In this document: piece by piece, positions 11,701-21,360 of the stretch
How the letters are laid out: each line of letters begins with the position of its first letter
Position numbering within the stretch: the first letter of the stretch is position 1
Position numbers and translations under genes: made by a program
Notes under the pieces: generated by a model
The model's database searches: none
Seen by the model: only the letters and a program-made list of their open reading frames with translations
What the model was told of the DNA's origin: nothing
NCBI RefSeq assembly: GCF_000236905.1
Contig: NC_016528.1
Span: forward strand, 196,001-260,000
Length of the DNA stretch: 64,000 nucleotides
Direction of reading: 5' to 3'
Source of the DNA: Tetrapisispora phaffii CBS 4417
Lineage: Eukaryota > Ascomycota > Saccharomycetes > Saccharomycetales > Saccharomycetaceae

Positions 11701-13057
11701 CTCATTACAAAAAGGAAACGATGGACTTTCTAGAAAGATGACTCTAAGACCATCTCCTGAAGAAGTTTATAAGAATCTTGAAAAGTTTTTCCCAGAGGCA
11801 AACCTTGACAAACCAGTTCTTGAAGGCCCAACTCCACCATCATCACCTAATATAGGAAATCAATCGTTCCCAAATAGAGGTCATACAGCAAACACTGATC
11901 TATCTTCAACAGCTGGATCATCTGATACAAAAGCAGATGTAATGAATAAATCATTTTTTTCATCAAAACCTTTAAAAAGAACTAAAACAATAAGAACTAT
12001 TGCACACGAAGCCAGTAAGGCAAGAAAAAATTCTAGAAAAATTACTAGACAAAATACTAAGATGTGGGGTACAAAGATATTTGAAGTTACGGACACTCAG
12101 GGCTTACCTATTAATAAATCTAAAAATTCCAGAGGTGAATACAATGAATTTGCTTGGATGAAGGGTGAAATGATAGGCAAAGGTTCATTTGGTGCTGTTT
12201 TTCTTTCTCTTAATATAACCACAGGAGAAATGATGGCTGTAAAACAAATTGAAGTTCCAAGCTATGGCTCTCAAAGTGAAACTATGTTAAATACCGTGGA
12301 AGCAATGAAATCAGAAGTTTCCACTTTGAAAGATTTAGACCACTTGAATATTGTTCAATATCTAGGGTTTGAAATGAAACACAATATTTACAGCTTATTT
12401 CTGGAATACGTTGCTGGTGGTTCAGTAGGTTCTTTAATCAGGATGTATGGGCGATTCGACGATAAACTAATTCGTCATTTAACAAACCAAGTTCTTGAAG
12501 GCTTGTCTTATTTGCATTCTCAAGGTATCTTACACAGGGATATGAAAGCAGATAATCTGTTATTAGATCAAGACGGTATATGTAAAATCAGTGATTTTGG
12601 GATTTCAAAAAAATCTGAAGATATTTATTCAAACTCAGAAATGACGATGAGAGGAACTGTTTTTTGGATGGCTCCCGAAATGGTAGATACGAAACAAGGT
12701 TATAATGCAAAGGTTGATATCTGGTCTTTAGGTTGTGTGGTTTTAGAAATGTTCGCCGGTAAAAGACCTTGGTCAAACTTTGAAGTTGTTACAGCAATGT
12801 ACAAGATCGGCCAGTCTAAGAGCGCACCACCTATTCCAGAGGATACGAAAGATTTAATTTCACCAACTGCCAAAAATTTCCTGAATCAATGTTTTCATAT
12901 TGACCCAAAAGAAAGGCCAACAGCAGGACAGCTTCTGGAGCATCCATTTTGTTATAATGATGATTCATTCATATTTAATAAGACTAAATTAGCCGAATTT
13001 ATCAAATCTAACGATAAAATAAATTCAACGAAGTTAAGGATTACATCTCAAGAGTAA
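8753..13057 (+). CDS. BCK1: MAP kinase kinase kinase of the cell-wall integrity pathway
   Basis: This 1434-residue Bck1 orthologue is the MEKK that relays Pkc1 signals to Mkk1/Mkk2 and Slt2 during cell-wall stress. Residues about 133-200 form the SAM-like region of Bck1 (LPWDTTDPNKWT through FALYEKYLPESKAGSYNRF). A long Ser/Asn-rich regulatory region follows, including the blocks YRRSFISLRSAANFS and YTPASTHVLVPQPYKGASDF shared with S. cerevisiae Bck1. The kinase domain spans about residues 1135-1400. It has the glycine loop GKGSFGAVF, ATP-binding lysine K1164, the catalytic loop HRDMKADN starting at H1261, DFG starting at D1281 and the APEM motif. All catalytic residues are present. The C-terminal LRITSQE is conserved. 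Length is close to the S. cerevisiae protein (about 1478). Convergent with KHA1, 138 bases apart. Confidence 0.97.
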   Translation: MQFTKRLSNVSHSRSSSASSLAHNASGSPTSNSSKQSLNLNKHSSKKTKEKIVLSITEQPILSHSQSSSMSSSNGNINTYLSNGGTIYEELDNEVNNTLRKSINSNVLKPTTSGQYLHISPMERENSNSSNNIILPWDTTDPNKWTTERIVLWLKFYEFPDLWIRFFEKHQINGNNFIRLLAKENFALYEKYLPESKAGSYNRFQHLLKETMSKNVTYNYGRNKNSDKMKPTRSSSEANNIPTKLADPTTTRSTSDSIVNTTKVPTGSSKFKEANVSINKHKKTKSTSSIYRRSFISLRSAANFSQPPTKSHNDINLKIPIQDVTNQNPKLLSSKSATTPPMSPNIFRRHQKSNSSDSSLFNFLFGTTAGTTPNTSTAKLQPHFKGTNEPTVSNKSTKSVIASSDSNNATLTSQKFDKNSQSKSQEYNSIIHPTKSADATLTRPSKITLPQTNLSFENVTDTTADRIEINFNVEKKDEDKTENVKESKSSDFKDSSKNNGILLIDDKYKPVPIESNIGSPYILITKDNSFFYPIPWNPEKSLEKFKEHILHVLSLKGKPVTIHLTDYENDPGHSLPDTLVTKLLAELPKNDTLKFLIKDRSKPHLRSRAATVSSEPNVSLRSVKSRGSVRSINSTNINSIDQFTITSSDTNSYDDRVSSSAKRYPQTPSHYYDYTNSEETNYWNVKDNHDDASSLKLKSKQSLSNLHAEKSISYFSTPDSRTSDFVSKEDLTETDSRKLSQSELAPKRDAPKAPGSISPQQRLSLSKKSSLKLKRAATKLTYSGSVNSPPKLQHGSPEYKAQPIEATVSSYTPASTHVLVPQPYKGASDFSRKSKADDEIPTASILKQITANRKNSMSSVLTKRPSIGSRANSKRIISSSSAADVFEENIINFSDAPNLSESDTDDSLDEIIWTKKKDHDDNNDGRSNDTDDNSDSSDDIIWSNANSSKNSINKYHDATNILEDEGDIHASRIKDGNNHLEQNSLQKGNDGLSRKMTLRPSPEEVYKNLEKFFPEANLDKPVLEGPTPPSSPNIGNQSFPNRGHTANTDLSSTAGSSDTKADVMNKSFFSSKPLKRTKTIRTIAHEASKARKNSRKITRQNTKMWGTKIFEVTDTQGLPINKSKNSRGEYNEFAWMKGEMIGKGSFGAVFLSLNITTGEMMAVKQIEVPSYGSQSETMLNTVEAMKSEVSTLKDLDHLNIVQYLGFEMKHNIYSLFLEYVAGGSVGSLIRMYGRFDDKLIRHLTNQVLEGLSYLHSQGILHRDMKADNLLLDQDGICKISDFGISKKSEDIYSNSEMTMRGTVFWMAPEMVDTKQGYNAKVDIWSLGCVVLEMFAGKRPWSNFEVVTAMYKIGQSKSAPPIPEDTKDLISPTAKNFLNQCFHIDPKERPTAGQLLEHPFCYNDDSFIFNKTKLAEFIKSNDKINSTKLRITSQE

Positions 13058-13195
13058 TGCAATGCTTTTTAGAACCTTGGAAAATATCTTTGAAAGCATT
13101 GATGGAAAGATAGTAAATAATAATATTTTTTTATTATAAACATCAAAAAGTATGTAAATTACTGCAATACATATATATTTGTGAAAATTCCTAAA

Positions 13196-15850
13196 TTATG
13201 AATCTGACCTTGTGAAAGATGACTGTTGATTGTTGTAATGAGAAACTACTACGTTAAATTTCTTATTAGCACCGTGCAATATTAGAGATTTTACATTAAA
13301 AGAAAATGGATCATTTATCGAAAATTCAATTTCAGGAATGATAAACGTACTCTCTTCTAAATTGTACATATCAATAGTCCCACTTTGTAATATCAAATCA
13401 ATAAAATCAGAACTGTTCTTGTCAGAAGTGTCATTGATTTCTATAGGTACGATATTGATGATAGATTCATCGAACCAAGCTTCATAGGTCATCAGATTAT
13501 GCAAATTTTCAGAAAAATTAGGAATTTTAGAGTTCATAAATATGTTAGCATCAATAATATTTCCATCTTTAATTTCTCTATGACAGATAGAAACTAAAGT
13601 GTAAATTGCAAGGTAATCCGATGAACATAAATAAGGATTCGATAAAAGCAAATTGTAACACTTATTACGGAATCTGTCAGAAAGGATCATTCCACCATTA
13701 TTTGAAATATGAATCATTACGTTTGTTTTTAACGAAGTAGCCAGTGTATTAAAAAAATGAGAAGGTAACTCATTACATCCCAATATATGTGAATAAATAT
13801 GTTCAAAGTTACCATATTGTTCTTGAACTAATGGGTTGTTACGATGTTCAAAAGAAGCACCTTTCAACGTCATAAGCATTATATCACTATTCTTTGCATC
13901 CAAAGATATGATATTAGTAGCTTTTTCTTTTAATGTAGAAAAAACTACCTCACTTGTAAAGGGGATCTTACTCAACCGTGTAACTATATCATAAATTTGG
14001 ATCAAAGCATCTGTATTTGCTGTAAAATCTGGATCATCATTGTAGAATGTCGATGACTGTAATAAATCCGTCGTTCTTTCTGTTAGTAACCGTAGATGCA
14101 CTGCCTTTAAAGGTATCATCTCATCAAAATTGGAGGGATGCTCAATGATCCCACCCATTATGGTGTTTGATGAATTTGCATTGAGATTATCGTCTTTATG
14201 TGATATTAATTTTCTTAATTTATATGATTTCGATTTCATTGTAGTCATACTTGATTTTCTACTCAAACCAAGATTCACATGCGAAAATTTTTTTGAAGTA
14301 CTGTCTACTGTTCTACCCCCTAAAACCAGAGTTAAAAGATCTAAATTTGCTGAAATGCATTCAGCAGAATTTATGATATTGACAATTCTTCTTGGCTTAT
14401 AGTCTTTAATATTCTCAAATGATTTTAATTTGAGAAATTCATCAGTCTCTGAATCTGACAAGGTGTCTACTTCAATAATAGGGATTTCAGAATCCATTTT
14501 CTCATCTTGGAGTTTCTGCTGAGATATTCTTTTACGAACAAGAACTCTATATTCGTCTGTATAGATTAACTGAGTCAATGGAGTTGTGACAAATGTTGAA
14601 ACTAAAGCCATCAAGATAAACATGCCAAATATTTTCTTTGTAATAATCCCTGCATTCAAACCAACTGTTAAGACAACAATTTCAACGATACCTTTACATG
14701 ACATCAAAACACCCACAGCAGCAGCTTCCTTAAAGTATAAACCATGTAATTTTGACATCACGGTACCAGATATAACTTTTGCACCAATAGCAATAAATAT
14801 AGTGGCAAAAACATAACCCCAGTCTTTTCCTTCATTCAATAAGGTCAAATCCACATTGAGGCCTGCTACTGCAAAATAGATTGGTATTAGTATAATGTTG
14901 GGAATATCTTCCATTCTTTCTACTAGTTTAATGACATAGTTATTTTCCCTAGGAACAATTAGACCTGCAATAAATGCACCAAAAATAGGATGAACACCGA
15001 TTATATCAGTGAAATATGCTGAAATGAACATTAAAAATAAAATGCACATGGTTGCAAATGTTGAGGGTTTTGGCCTATCCAACTCATGGAATCTTATTAA
15101 CATCCATCTTAGTATATATTTCACCGGATAGGCATATAAAAGGAACCAACCAAGTGTGCACAATAAAATGTAAACTGTATTAACTGGTGATGATTCTGAA
15201 TTTGATAGAATGACACTAAGCGCCAGTAGTACCCAACCTAAAATATCATTGATTATTCCTGCTGCAAGCACGACTATACCAGCTCTATCTTTAATTAAAC
15301 GGAGTTCATTCAAAATACGACATAAGACAGGAAATGCTGTGACAGATATAGACACAGCAATAAATACCATGAAAACTGTAAATTTAACGACTCCTTCACT
15401 TGGATCTTGATTTGCATATGTGTGAAATAACGGTATTGCTATTAAACACCCACAGCCGAACGGTACAGCCAAACTGACCAAACCAATGGAACATGCTGTT
15501 TTAATATGTTTTTTAATAAAATCTATATCCACTTCCAGACCTAAGAAGAACATGAATAGTATAATTCCCAAGTTTGAAGTTAAATTTAACCCCACTATTG
15601 ATTCATCAGGAAATATTGTTTCTAAATAATTTGGAATTTGACCTAATACTGTTGGTCCTAATATTACACCTGCAATAACCTCTGATATCACCTTTGGTTG
15701 CCGTAGTTTTGCAATGAAAAAATGTAATAAATTGCAGGTTAATAATATTAAACATGCTTGAAATAAAAATAAGGTAATTGGAGAGCTTGTGTTATAGTGA
15801 AACGGGTTCACACCAGATAAAACACCTCCAATATGTTGACCCCCCGACAT
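13196..15850 (-). CDS. KHA1: putative K+/H+ antiporter, CPA2 family
   Basis: This 884-residue monovalent cation/proton antiporter orthologous to Kha1 acts in K+ and pH homeostasis in internal membranes (Golgi in S. cerevisiae). Residues about 25-440 contain roughly 12 hydrophobic segments of the Na+/H+ exchanger fold. Conserved blocks include RQPKVISEVIAGVILGPT, FFLGLEVDIDFIKKH, the unwound-helix region SVTAFPVLCRILNELRLIKD, and IGVHPIFGAFIAGLIVPREN. The remaining C-terminal half is hydrophilic and cytosolic. It contains the block HLRLLTERTTDLLQSSTFYN shared with S. cerevisiae Kha1 (about 873 residues). It is transcribed in the same direction as TOK1 and GWT1, so two K+ transport genes are adjacent, as in S. 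cerevisiae (YJL094C/YJL093C). Confidence 0.95.
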   Translation of the reverse strand: MSGGQHIGGVLSGVNPFHYNTSSPITLFLFQACLILLTCNLLHFFIAKLRQPKVISEVIAGVILGPTVLGQIPNYLETIFPDESIVGLNLTSNLGIILFMFFLGLEVDIDFIKKHIKTACSIGLVSLAVPFGCGCLIAIPLFHTYANQDPSEGVVKFTVFMVFIAVSISVTAFPVLCRILNELRLIKDRAGIVVLAAGIINDILGWVLLALSVILSNSESSPVNTVYILLCTLGWFLLYAYPVKYILRWMLIRFHELDRPKPSTFATMCILFLMFISAYFTDIIGVHPIFGAFIAGLIVPRENNYVIKLVERMEDIPNIILIPIYFAVAGLNVDLTLLNEGKDWGYVFATIFIAIGAKVISGTVMSKLHGLYFKEAAAVGVLMSCKGIVEIVVLTVGLNAGIITKKIFGMFILMALVSTFVTTPLTQLIYTDEYRVLVRKRISQQKLQDEKMDSEIPIIEVDTLSDSETDEFLKLKSFENIKDYKPRRIVNIINSAECISANLDLLTLVLGGRTVDSTSKKFSHVNLGLSRKSSMTTMKSKSYKLRKLISHKDDNLNANSSNTIMGGIIEHPSNFDEMIPLKAVHLRLLTERTTDLLQSSTFYNDDPDFTANTDALIQIYDIVTRLSKIPFTSEVVFSTLKEKATNIISLDAKNSDIMLMTLKGASFEHRNNPLVQEQYGNFEHIYSHILGCNELPSHFFNTLATSLKTNVMIHISNNGGMILSDRFRNKCYNLLLSNPYLCSSDYLAIYTLVSICHREIKDGNIIDANIFMNSKIPNFSENLHNLMTYEAWFDESIINIVPIEINDTSDKNSSDFIDLILQSGTIDMYNLEESTFIIPEIEFSINDPFSFNVKSLILHGANKKFNVVVSHYNNQQSSFTRSDS

Positions 15851-16447
15851 TATGAATAAATGTATATTTTTAGGATTTATCTTAGTAAAACAAAAATTAG
15901 TTCCAGAGGATATTTAGTTTTCACCAGTACTCTATTATATATTCAACAGCTAACAGTTCCTGATATCAAATAGATCTTTAACGGCTTTGTGATCAATATG
16001 CCAATGAGACAAAATAACAAAAATTAACTGGTCTTGTGACTAATGAACCAATTCAAATTTTAATGTCTATTACTTCTACTAGTTACACGTTTCCTTAATC
16101 TACAAATATAGTAATCAAATATAATATTACTAACATTTCTGACACTCTCTTAAAATCAAATTAAATTCCAGAAAGTATTGAACAACTATTCTTTTATACC
16201 CTTTTCTTGACTTTAAAATCTGTAAGCGCCTCGTTATATCTTATTCCAAAATAGATTCAAGGGAATGTTTAAAATAAGAGTCGATGATTTGAATACAAAA
16301 TGTGTCAGAATACTATTATAATTATTTAATGATGTACAACAAGAAGTGTGCCTAAATGTTTTCAACACTTCTATTGGTATATGTATGCATACAGGGTTAA
16401 TTTGTACTTTATTAGTGATCCAGGCCTAACGCTTCAATGAACGCATA

Positions 16448-16478
<31 letters not shown>

Positions 16479-16533
16479 GTATGTTTATATGTTTGATGTT
16501 TGAAATCATAGAATTATTGGATTAACAAAAAAT
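15851..16533. other. spacer KHA1 promoter / TOK1 3' end
   Basis: No gene is visible. The left part is the KHA1 promoter (transcription leftward) and the right part is the TOK1 3' flank, which carries an ATGTGT hexamer repeat. Confidence 0.5.
16447..16484. repeat. ATGTGT hexamer microsatellite
   Basis: Five uninterrupted ATGTGT units and a partial sixth lie about 50-90 bases beyond the TOK1 stop codon. On the TOK1 sense strand this reads ACACAT repeats in the 3' UTR or terminator region. Confidence 0.9.
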
Positions 16534-18642
16534 TCATATCAATACCATCTCAATGTTATTCTCATGGGTAGAATTGAAAGTGTCATCATTGGTACTGATA
16601 GGACTTGATTCAATGCTACTACTGTTACAACTTTTATCATTTTCTATTTTGCAATTCTCTGAATCGATTAATTCATTTGTCAGTGATACCATTTTTCTAA
16701 ATAGTTTACTCATTGCAAACCTTGATTCATCAATTGGAAATCTTAACGGGGTGTTTGAGGATACCCAAAACATTGGATCAATATGCAATTGTCCACTTGT
16801 ATCCTGAGGCAAACAGTCTTGAGTATCTAGCAAATTTTCTTCAGCAATCGCTTTCCAGTCATTATACGATAATCTACAATTATGATCATTAACTCTATTA
16901 TTGTGAATGTCAGAAAAATGTCTAAGTAATTCTTGCAGTTTCAGCAGCCTATCATGAGTTTCCTCCTGTGTTAGGATCACTACTCTATCTGAGTTCAAAT
17001 TAGGATTCTCTATGTTATGATAAGGAATGAAATGGGTTTTCGGTTTTATTGACAAAGCACAGGAATCAGATGTTGTATTAGAATTCTGCTGTGAACCTTG
17101 ATTCGTCAAGGAGTTATTCTCAGCTTTGCTGACATTTGAATTCAATGAATTCCCGGACCCAGAACCATCAACAATATCTTCATTACTATTGTCGTTGTCG
17201 TCATCGATTTCTTCAAGCAAAACATCGGAGAGATTGGTTGCAGTGAAAAGCTCCCCTGTCTTAAATCGTAAAATACTTTTAGAATTAGAATAGGTGTTGG
17301 ATATAACAAGTGCTTTTAAGTCTTGATGGAATATTCTTTTACCCAATGTAAAATCTAACTTTTGAGCTAAAGTAAATAATGTATCACCCACAGTGCTTAT
17401 AATAGCACTCATAAGTGGAACAGCTAAAATTGCCCATATTACAAAAAATGCTCTACCAGCACCCGTCGATGGCGCAAAATCGCCATAACCAATTGTCAAT
17501 AAACATAAGAAGCAAAAATACAAGCTATTAAAATATGACCAGCTTTCTGCAAACATGAATACCACTGCTCCTAACAACCAGAAGGTAATAAATATGCAAA
17601 TTGTTAAAAGCAAAGAAAACAGTACTTGTTTCCGTTTAGACTGTTTCCGTAATCTATTCATATGCCTAAATGCATCTTTTGTTGAATTAACAGTAAGTTC
17701 TTTATTATGTATTTTTTTTGTCAATATAATTCTGCTTTCTTCTAGTCTATGGAAATAAAATATTGGTCCAATTGATCCTTGTATAATATCCCTTGTCATG
17801 ACAATAATCAAACCCAGTAGAAGAACACCTGATAACGAAAATACTAAAATCATGATTTTAGCAGCCACTGTTTTTGGTAAAATATCACCTAAACCAACTG
17901 TTAATAAAGAGACTACTGAAAAATACATTGCAGTACAATAATTGATATGTAGTAAACCAGAAAATAATCCCGCTCCCCATATTAACCAAATCGAAAACAA
18001 TACTGTAAAAACCATCACAGCTCTTTCATTTTTCACTAGATTGAACCTAGCTGGATACTTTCTCAATTTGTAACCAACATAATGCAAAGACAACACCAAT
18101 GCACAACAAAAATATAATGCACATGTAATGACTGCAAACCAAAATCCAATATTTAAGTGATAGTCATATCGATAAGTATATCTTATTGAGCTAACGACCA
18201 CATCCACTAACAACAGAAGCCCCGAAACAGTCCAACCTGTTATATTTATGATTTGTGAAGTTTGATAACTGACCTTTTGAGCAAAATGCAGAATCAATAC
18301 GCCATTAGAACAAATACCTATAACAAATGATATAATATTTAAAGTAAAAATAACAGCAGGATCATCCAATTCATATGATACATATGAACCGTCAACAATT
18401 TCCCATTTCTCTCTCCATTTTTCAACTGCACATGCAACTGATAAAGCATTAGCGATTGGTCCCATACATGCCGTGATGACAGGGAAATAACATGATATTA
18501 TAAACCAAAGCACAAAGGTTTTAGAATCAGGGTTAGCATTAATTATATCAACTCTCTCAGATCTGAACTCTAAAGCCTCTTTCAACGAAGGATCAACACT
18601 TCGATAGTCAAATTTATATTTCTCTGTATCGTTATGATCCAT
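16534..18642 (-). CDS. TOK1: outward-rectifier K+ channel, two-pore-domain (8TM-2P)
   Basis: This 702-residue Tok1 orthologue is the fungal plasma-membrane outward-rectifying K+ channel. The N-terminal half has about six transmembrane helices before the first pore, giving the 8TM-2P layout unique to fungi. Both selectivity filters are intact: TVGLGD at residues 248-253 and TIGYGD at 383-388, each preceded by a pore helix and followed by a hydrophobic inner helix. After the second pore a cytosolic tail of roughly 300 residues begins with TLFTLAQKLDFTLGKRIFHQD and then becomes Ser/Asn/Asp-rich. Length compares with 691 in S. cerevisiae. The gene between TOK1 and GWT1 in S. cerevisiae (SRS2) is absent here. 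Confidence 0.96.
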   Translation of the reverse strand: MDHNDTEKYKFDYRSVDPSLKEALEFRSERVDIINANPDSKTFVLWFIISCYFPVITACMGPIANALSVACAVEKWREKWEIVDGSYVSYELDDPAVIFTLNIISFVIGICSNGVLILHFAQKVSYQTSQIINITGWTVSGLLLLVDVVVSSIRYTYRYDYHLNIGFWFAVITCALYFCCALVLSLHYVGYKLRKYPARFNLVKNERAVMVFTVLFSIWLIWGAGLFSGLLHINYCTAMYFSVVSLLTVGLGDILPKTVAAKIMILVFSLSGVLLLGLIIVMTRDIIQGSIGPIFYFHRLEESRIILTKKIHNKELTVNSTKDAFRHMNRLRKQSKRKQVLFSLLLTICIFITFWLLGAVVFMFAESWSYFNSLYFCFLCLLTIGYGDFAPSTGAGRAFFVIWAILAVPLMSAIISTVGDTLFTLAQKLDFTLGKRIFHQDLKALVISNTYSNSKSILRFKTGELFTATNLSDVLLEEIDDDNDNSNEDIVDGSGSGNSLNSNVSKAENNSLTNQGSQQNSNTTSDSCALSIKPKTHFIPYHNIENPNLNSDRVVILTQEETHDRLLKLQELLRHFSDIHNNRVNDHNCRLSYNDWKAIAEENLLDTQDCLPQDTSGQLHIDPMFWVSSNTPLRFPIDESRFAMSKLFRKMVSLTNELIDSENCKIENDKSCNSSSIESSPISTNDDTFNSTHENNIEMVLI

Positions 18643-19502
18643 AAGTACTGTACTAATTCAATTAATTGTTTGGACTCTATACACATATAAATGAATATGC
18701 ATAGACTAGCTTATAAGTAGTTCAGTAAAATATGTAATAGAAAATAAACTGATAGTCAGAATCAAACGACCGTATTCACTAAATATGCTATAATTTTCTA
18801 ATGTAAACGTCTTGATATCTTACGGTAATGATGGACCTAAAAATCCAGTCCTACAGCTCTTAAGCAAAATATTATCTTCAGAATTGTATGAAAATTATCA
18901 AAAAAGATTTTTACTTAAATGTAAAGTACTGATAGCATCAATACTATACTCTTGGACACTAATGCAATACTAAACTTAAAAATAATTAAACTATCTATAA
19001 CAAATATAGTTCCCTTATTTTTTTATATTATTCTCATCTCATTGTTGTGATTTTTCAAATTGTGATTTTGATATTGAAATTAATTAAAAGAAACATACAA
19101 ATGACATAGACTTTTTAACAAAAGTTTACATTGAATAGGAATGGTTACATATACAGATATATATATATATATATTATTTCGAGAACATCCAAGAGTTATT
19201 AGATGGACTTGAAAAGACTACAGTTTAAAACAACGATGGTTGCCGTGTTTCCCTCCAACTAGTATAATTTCATATAAGGGCTAAATAAGGGAGACCAAGA
19301 CTGATATAGTCATAATTATATTGACCAAGTTTGAAATTACAATTTCAACAAATATTATTTTGCAGCTCTTTCTTGGGTATTTCTGTAATTCTCTCTTGCT
19401 TGGTTTATGTCTGAGTTTGAATTGTCCTAAATGACCTTATTATATAACTTCTATGTCAATATACAACCATGTTGAGGGACATTAATGAGCGTGAATTTTG
19501 TC
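18643..19502. other. spacer TOK1 promoter / GWT1 3' end
   Basis: This AT-rich DNA contains no convincing ORF and includes a short TA run near 19158-19175. It separates two leftward genes, so it holds the TOK1 promoter and the GWT1 terminator. SRS2 lies here in S. cerevisiae; no remnant is recognisable. Confidence 0.5.
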
Positions 19503-20999
19503 TTAAAATTTGATGTAAATTTGACGTTGGTGTAATAGAATCGAAACTGAAACTAAAAATATAGAGTATCCCATCAACACTGCTATCGCTGTGCTGTCAC
19601 TAGCATCGATTGTAGAGAATGCCATGTTTCCTAGACCTGTGCTGACGTTGCTTAACAGAAACATAAATAAACCGTTCCTGTTAACGGATTCATATACTAG
19701 TGGCGACTTGTAGTTTTCAAAAGTGTTTCCAAATAATGAATCAATCATACAGTAACAGGTTAAAAATGCTAGATTATAAGATATTGTCCATGCTGTGTAT
19801 GATATGTTTGCAAATCTTCTTGAAATATCAAAGGGATGTAGAGTGAAAATGATATTAGTAGCTATCATGGACAAGAGAGCCCATGTAAATAAACCACGAA
19901 GTGGTGATACTGTAGTGATTCTATCCCAAAGAGACATCTTATTATTGTTTATGTTGGTTTTTGATACTATTGTTGAAGATGGCTTGTACAAATTATTTTT
20001 TGTTGGTTGGTTACCTAAAATATAAAAACCTGTTGATTGTCCAAACAGAAAGATTGAACAATATCCAAAAAATGATAATATACCTTCTCTGTTTGCACTG
20101 AAAAAGTTATTCCTTTCTCCTAATATCAAAAATGTCAACATTCGATTATCATTTCTCATGAGGAACCATTCGTAAACCAAAGAAATGACTAATGCAATCA
20201 CAACCCTTGGAATATATTCTGCAATTGGATTTAAAATTGATAAAAATGGTGGCAGTAGGGCCAATGTTAAGAAAAAATTCCAGTGCACACCATATTCCGT
20301 GACATGTTCTTGATATTCAAGGTTTTTAACAAAGTATAGTCTCAATAATCCTAGAATCAATAAACTTAAACCAGATTTGAATCCAAGAATGATTCCCATT
20401 AATGTGCTTCTTTGATATTTTGGATCCATTTTTTCCTTAATTAATGATCTTGCTGAAACAATACCATTACTGAATACAAAAGAACCGACACCTAAATCCA
20501 TCAACGATGTTCCCCATGTTTCTACTTTAGCAAATCTACGAGGGAAGATGTTGAAATCCACGGCAAATATAGAAATCATGGTCAGCACTAGCATGCCGCC
20601 ACGGTAGGCTGTTAGATAAGGTGATTTTACTAACTCAAATTTCTTTAGATCCTTTTTAGATGCATCTTCATCATGCACCATTACATCTTTCTTTGAAATA
20701 TCTTCGAGTTTTGTTGATTTTTTATTAATCAATACACACAGAAATAATGAGATACATGGTACTAAAATCAATGTTATTAACATGTATGCATTGTTGGCAT
20801 AGGTGGTCACCGATAATAATAAGGTGACCCATAATAATGAAAATTCAGCAACAATACCATAATCTTGCCCACGAATTGTAATTAAATTATAACTAAAATA
20901 TGCGAATAAAGCAATCGATGTAACAATATTAACTTCTAAAATAGTCCCACCTTCTAGGCCAGACACAAACGATTCTTTCCTCTCTTTTAAAGTAGACAT
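19503..20999 (-). CDS. GWT1: GlcN-PI inositol acyltransferase of GPI-anchor synthesis
   Basis: This 498-residue ER membrane protein acylates the inositol of glucosaminyl-phosphatidylinositol, an early step in GPI-anchor assembly. The N-terminus MSTLKERKESFVSGLEGGT matches the conserved start of Gwt1, then about 12-13 hydrophobic segments follow. The most conserved blocks are visible: LTAYRGGMLVLT, FPRRFAKVETWGTSLMDLG, VGSFVFSNGIVSAR, LEYQEHVTEYGVHWNFF and SANREGILSFFGYCSIFLFG. The open frame continues upstream to a TTG at 21068, but the first in-frame ATG is at 20999 and coincides with the family start. Length is close to S. cerevisiae Gwt1 (490). It is divergent with NTR2 across 361 bases. 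Confidence 0.95.
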   Translation of the reverse strand: MSTLKERKESFVSGLEGGTILEVNIVTSIALFAYFSYNLITIRGQDYGIVAEFSLLWVTLLLSVTTYANNAYMLITLILVPCISLFLCVLINKKSTKLEDISKKDVMVHDEDASKKDLKKFELVKSPYLTAYRGGMLVLTMISIFAVDFNIFPRRFAKVETWGTSLMDLGVGSFVFSNGIVSARSLIKEKMDPKYQRSTLMGIILGFKSGLSLLILGLLRLYFVKNLEYQEHVTEYGVHWNFFLTLALLPPFLSILNPIAEYIPRVVIALVISLVYEWFLMRNDNRMLTFLILGERNNFFSANREGILSFFGYCSIFLFGQSTGFYILGNQPTKNNLYKPSSTIVSKTNINNNKMSLWDRITTVSPLRGLFTWALLSMIATNIIFTLHPFDISRRFANISYTAWTISYNLAFLTCYCMIDSLFGNTFENYKSPLVYESVNRNGLFMFLLSNVSTGLGNMAFSTIDASDSTAIAVLMGYSIFLVSVSILLHQRQIYIKF

Positions 21000-21360
21000 T
21001 ACTATCAATTTCTGACTTGATCTTCTAGTGTTAGTAAAGATATAATCAATTGTTATAACTATTGACAATTACCTGAATTTAATATCTCTTTTAAATGGTT
21101 TAACTATCTTTTATATGGTCAACTTTCTAATATGTTGCTTAAATCATTTCAAAAGTGAAAAAGAATTTTAGCGATGCATTTAATGATTAAGGAACAGTCT
21201 CTAAAACATTAGGAATTTATTTAAAAAGGTTTTACAACACCCTCTAGAGGAGATTACTAACAATATATACTGATTTATCATCTATCGATGTTTGTAAAAC
21301 ATTCCAGTAAGTGTTTGAATATACCGTTATGCAACAACAGTAGTGCGAATAAATTAATCG
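21000..21360. other. divergent promoter region GWT1 / NTR2
   Basis: This 361-base AT-rich spacer serves both genes. It contains a perfect 10-base palindrome CCTCTAGAGG at 21241-21250, followed by TACTAAC at 21255-21261. The latter resembles a yeast branch point, but no GTATGT donor partner is evident, so I do not call an intron. Confidence 0.45.

Noticed and set aside
21000..21068. N-terminal extension of GWT1
   Set aside because: The extension begins at TTG; the conserved Gwt1 start MSTLKERK coincides with the ATG at 20999.
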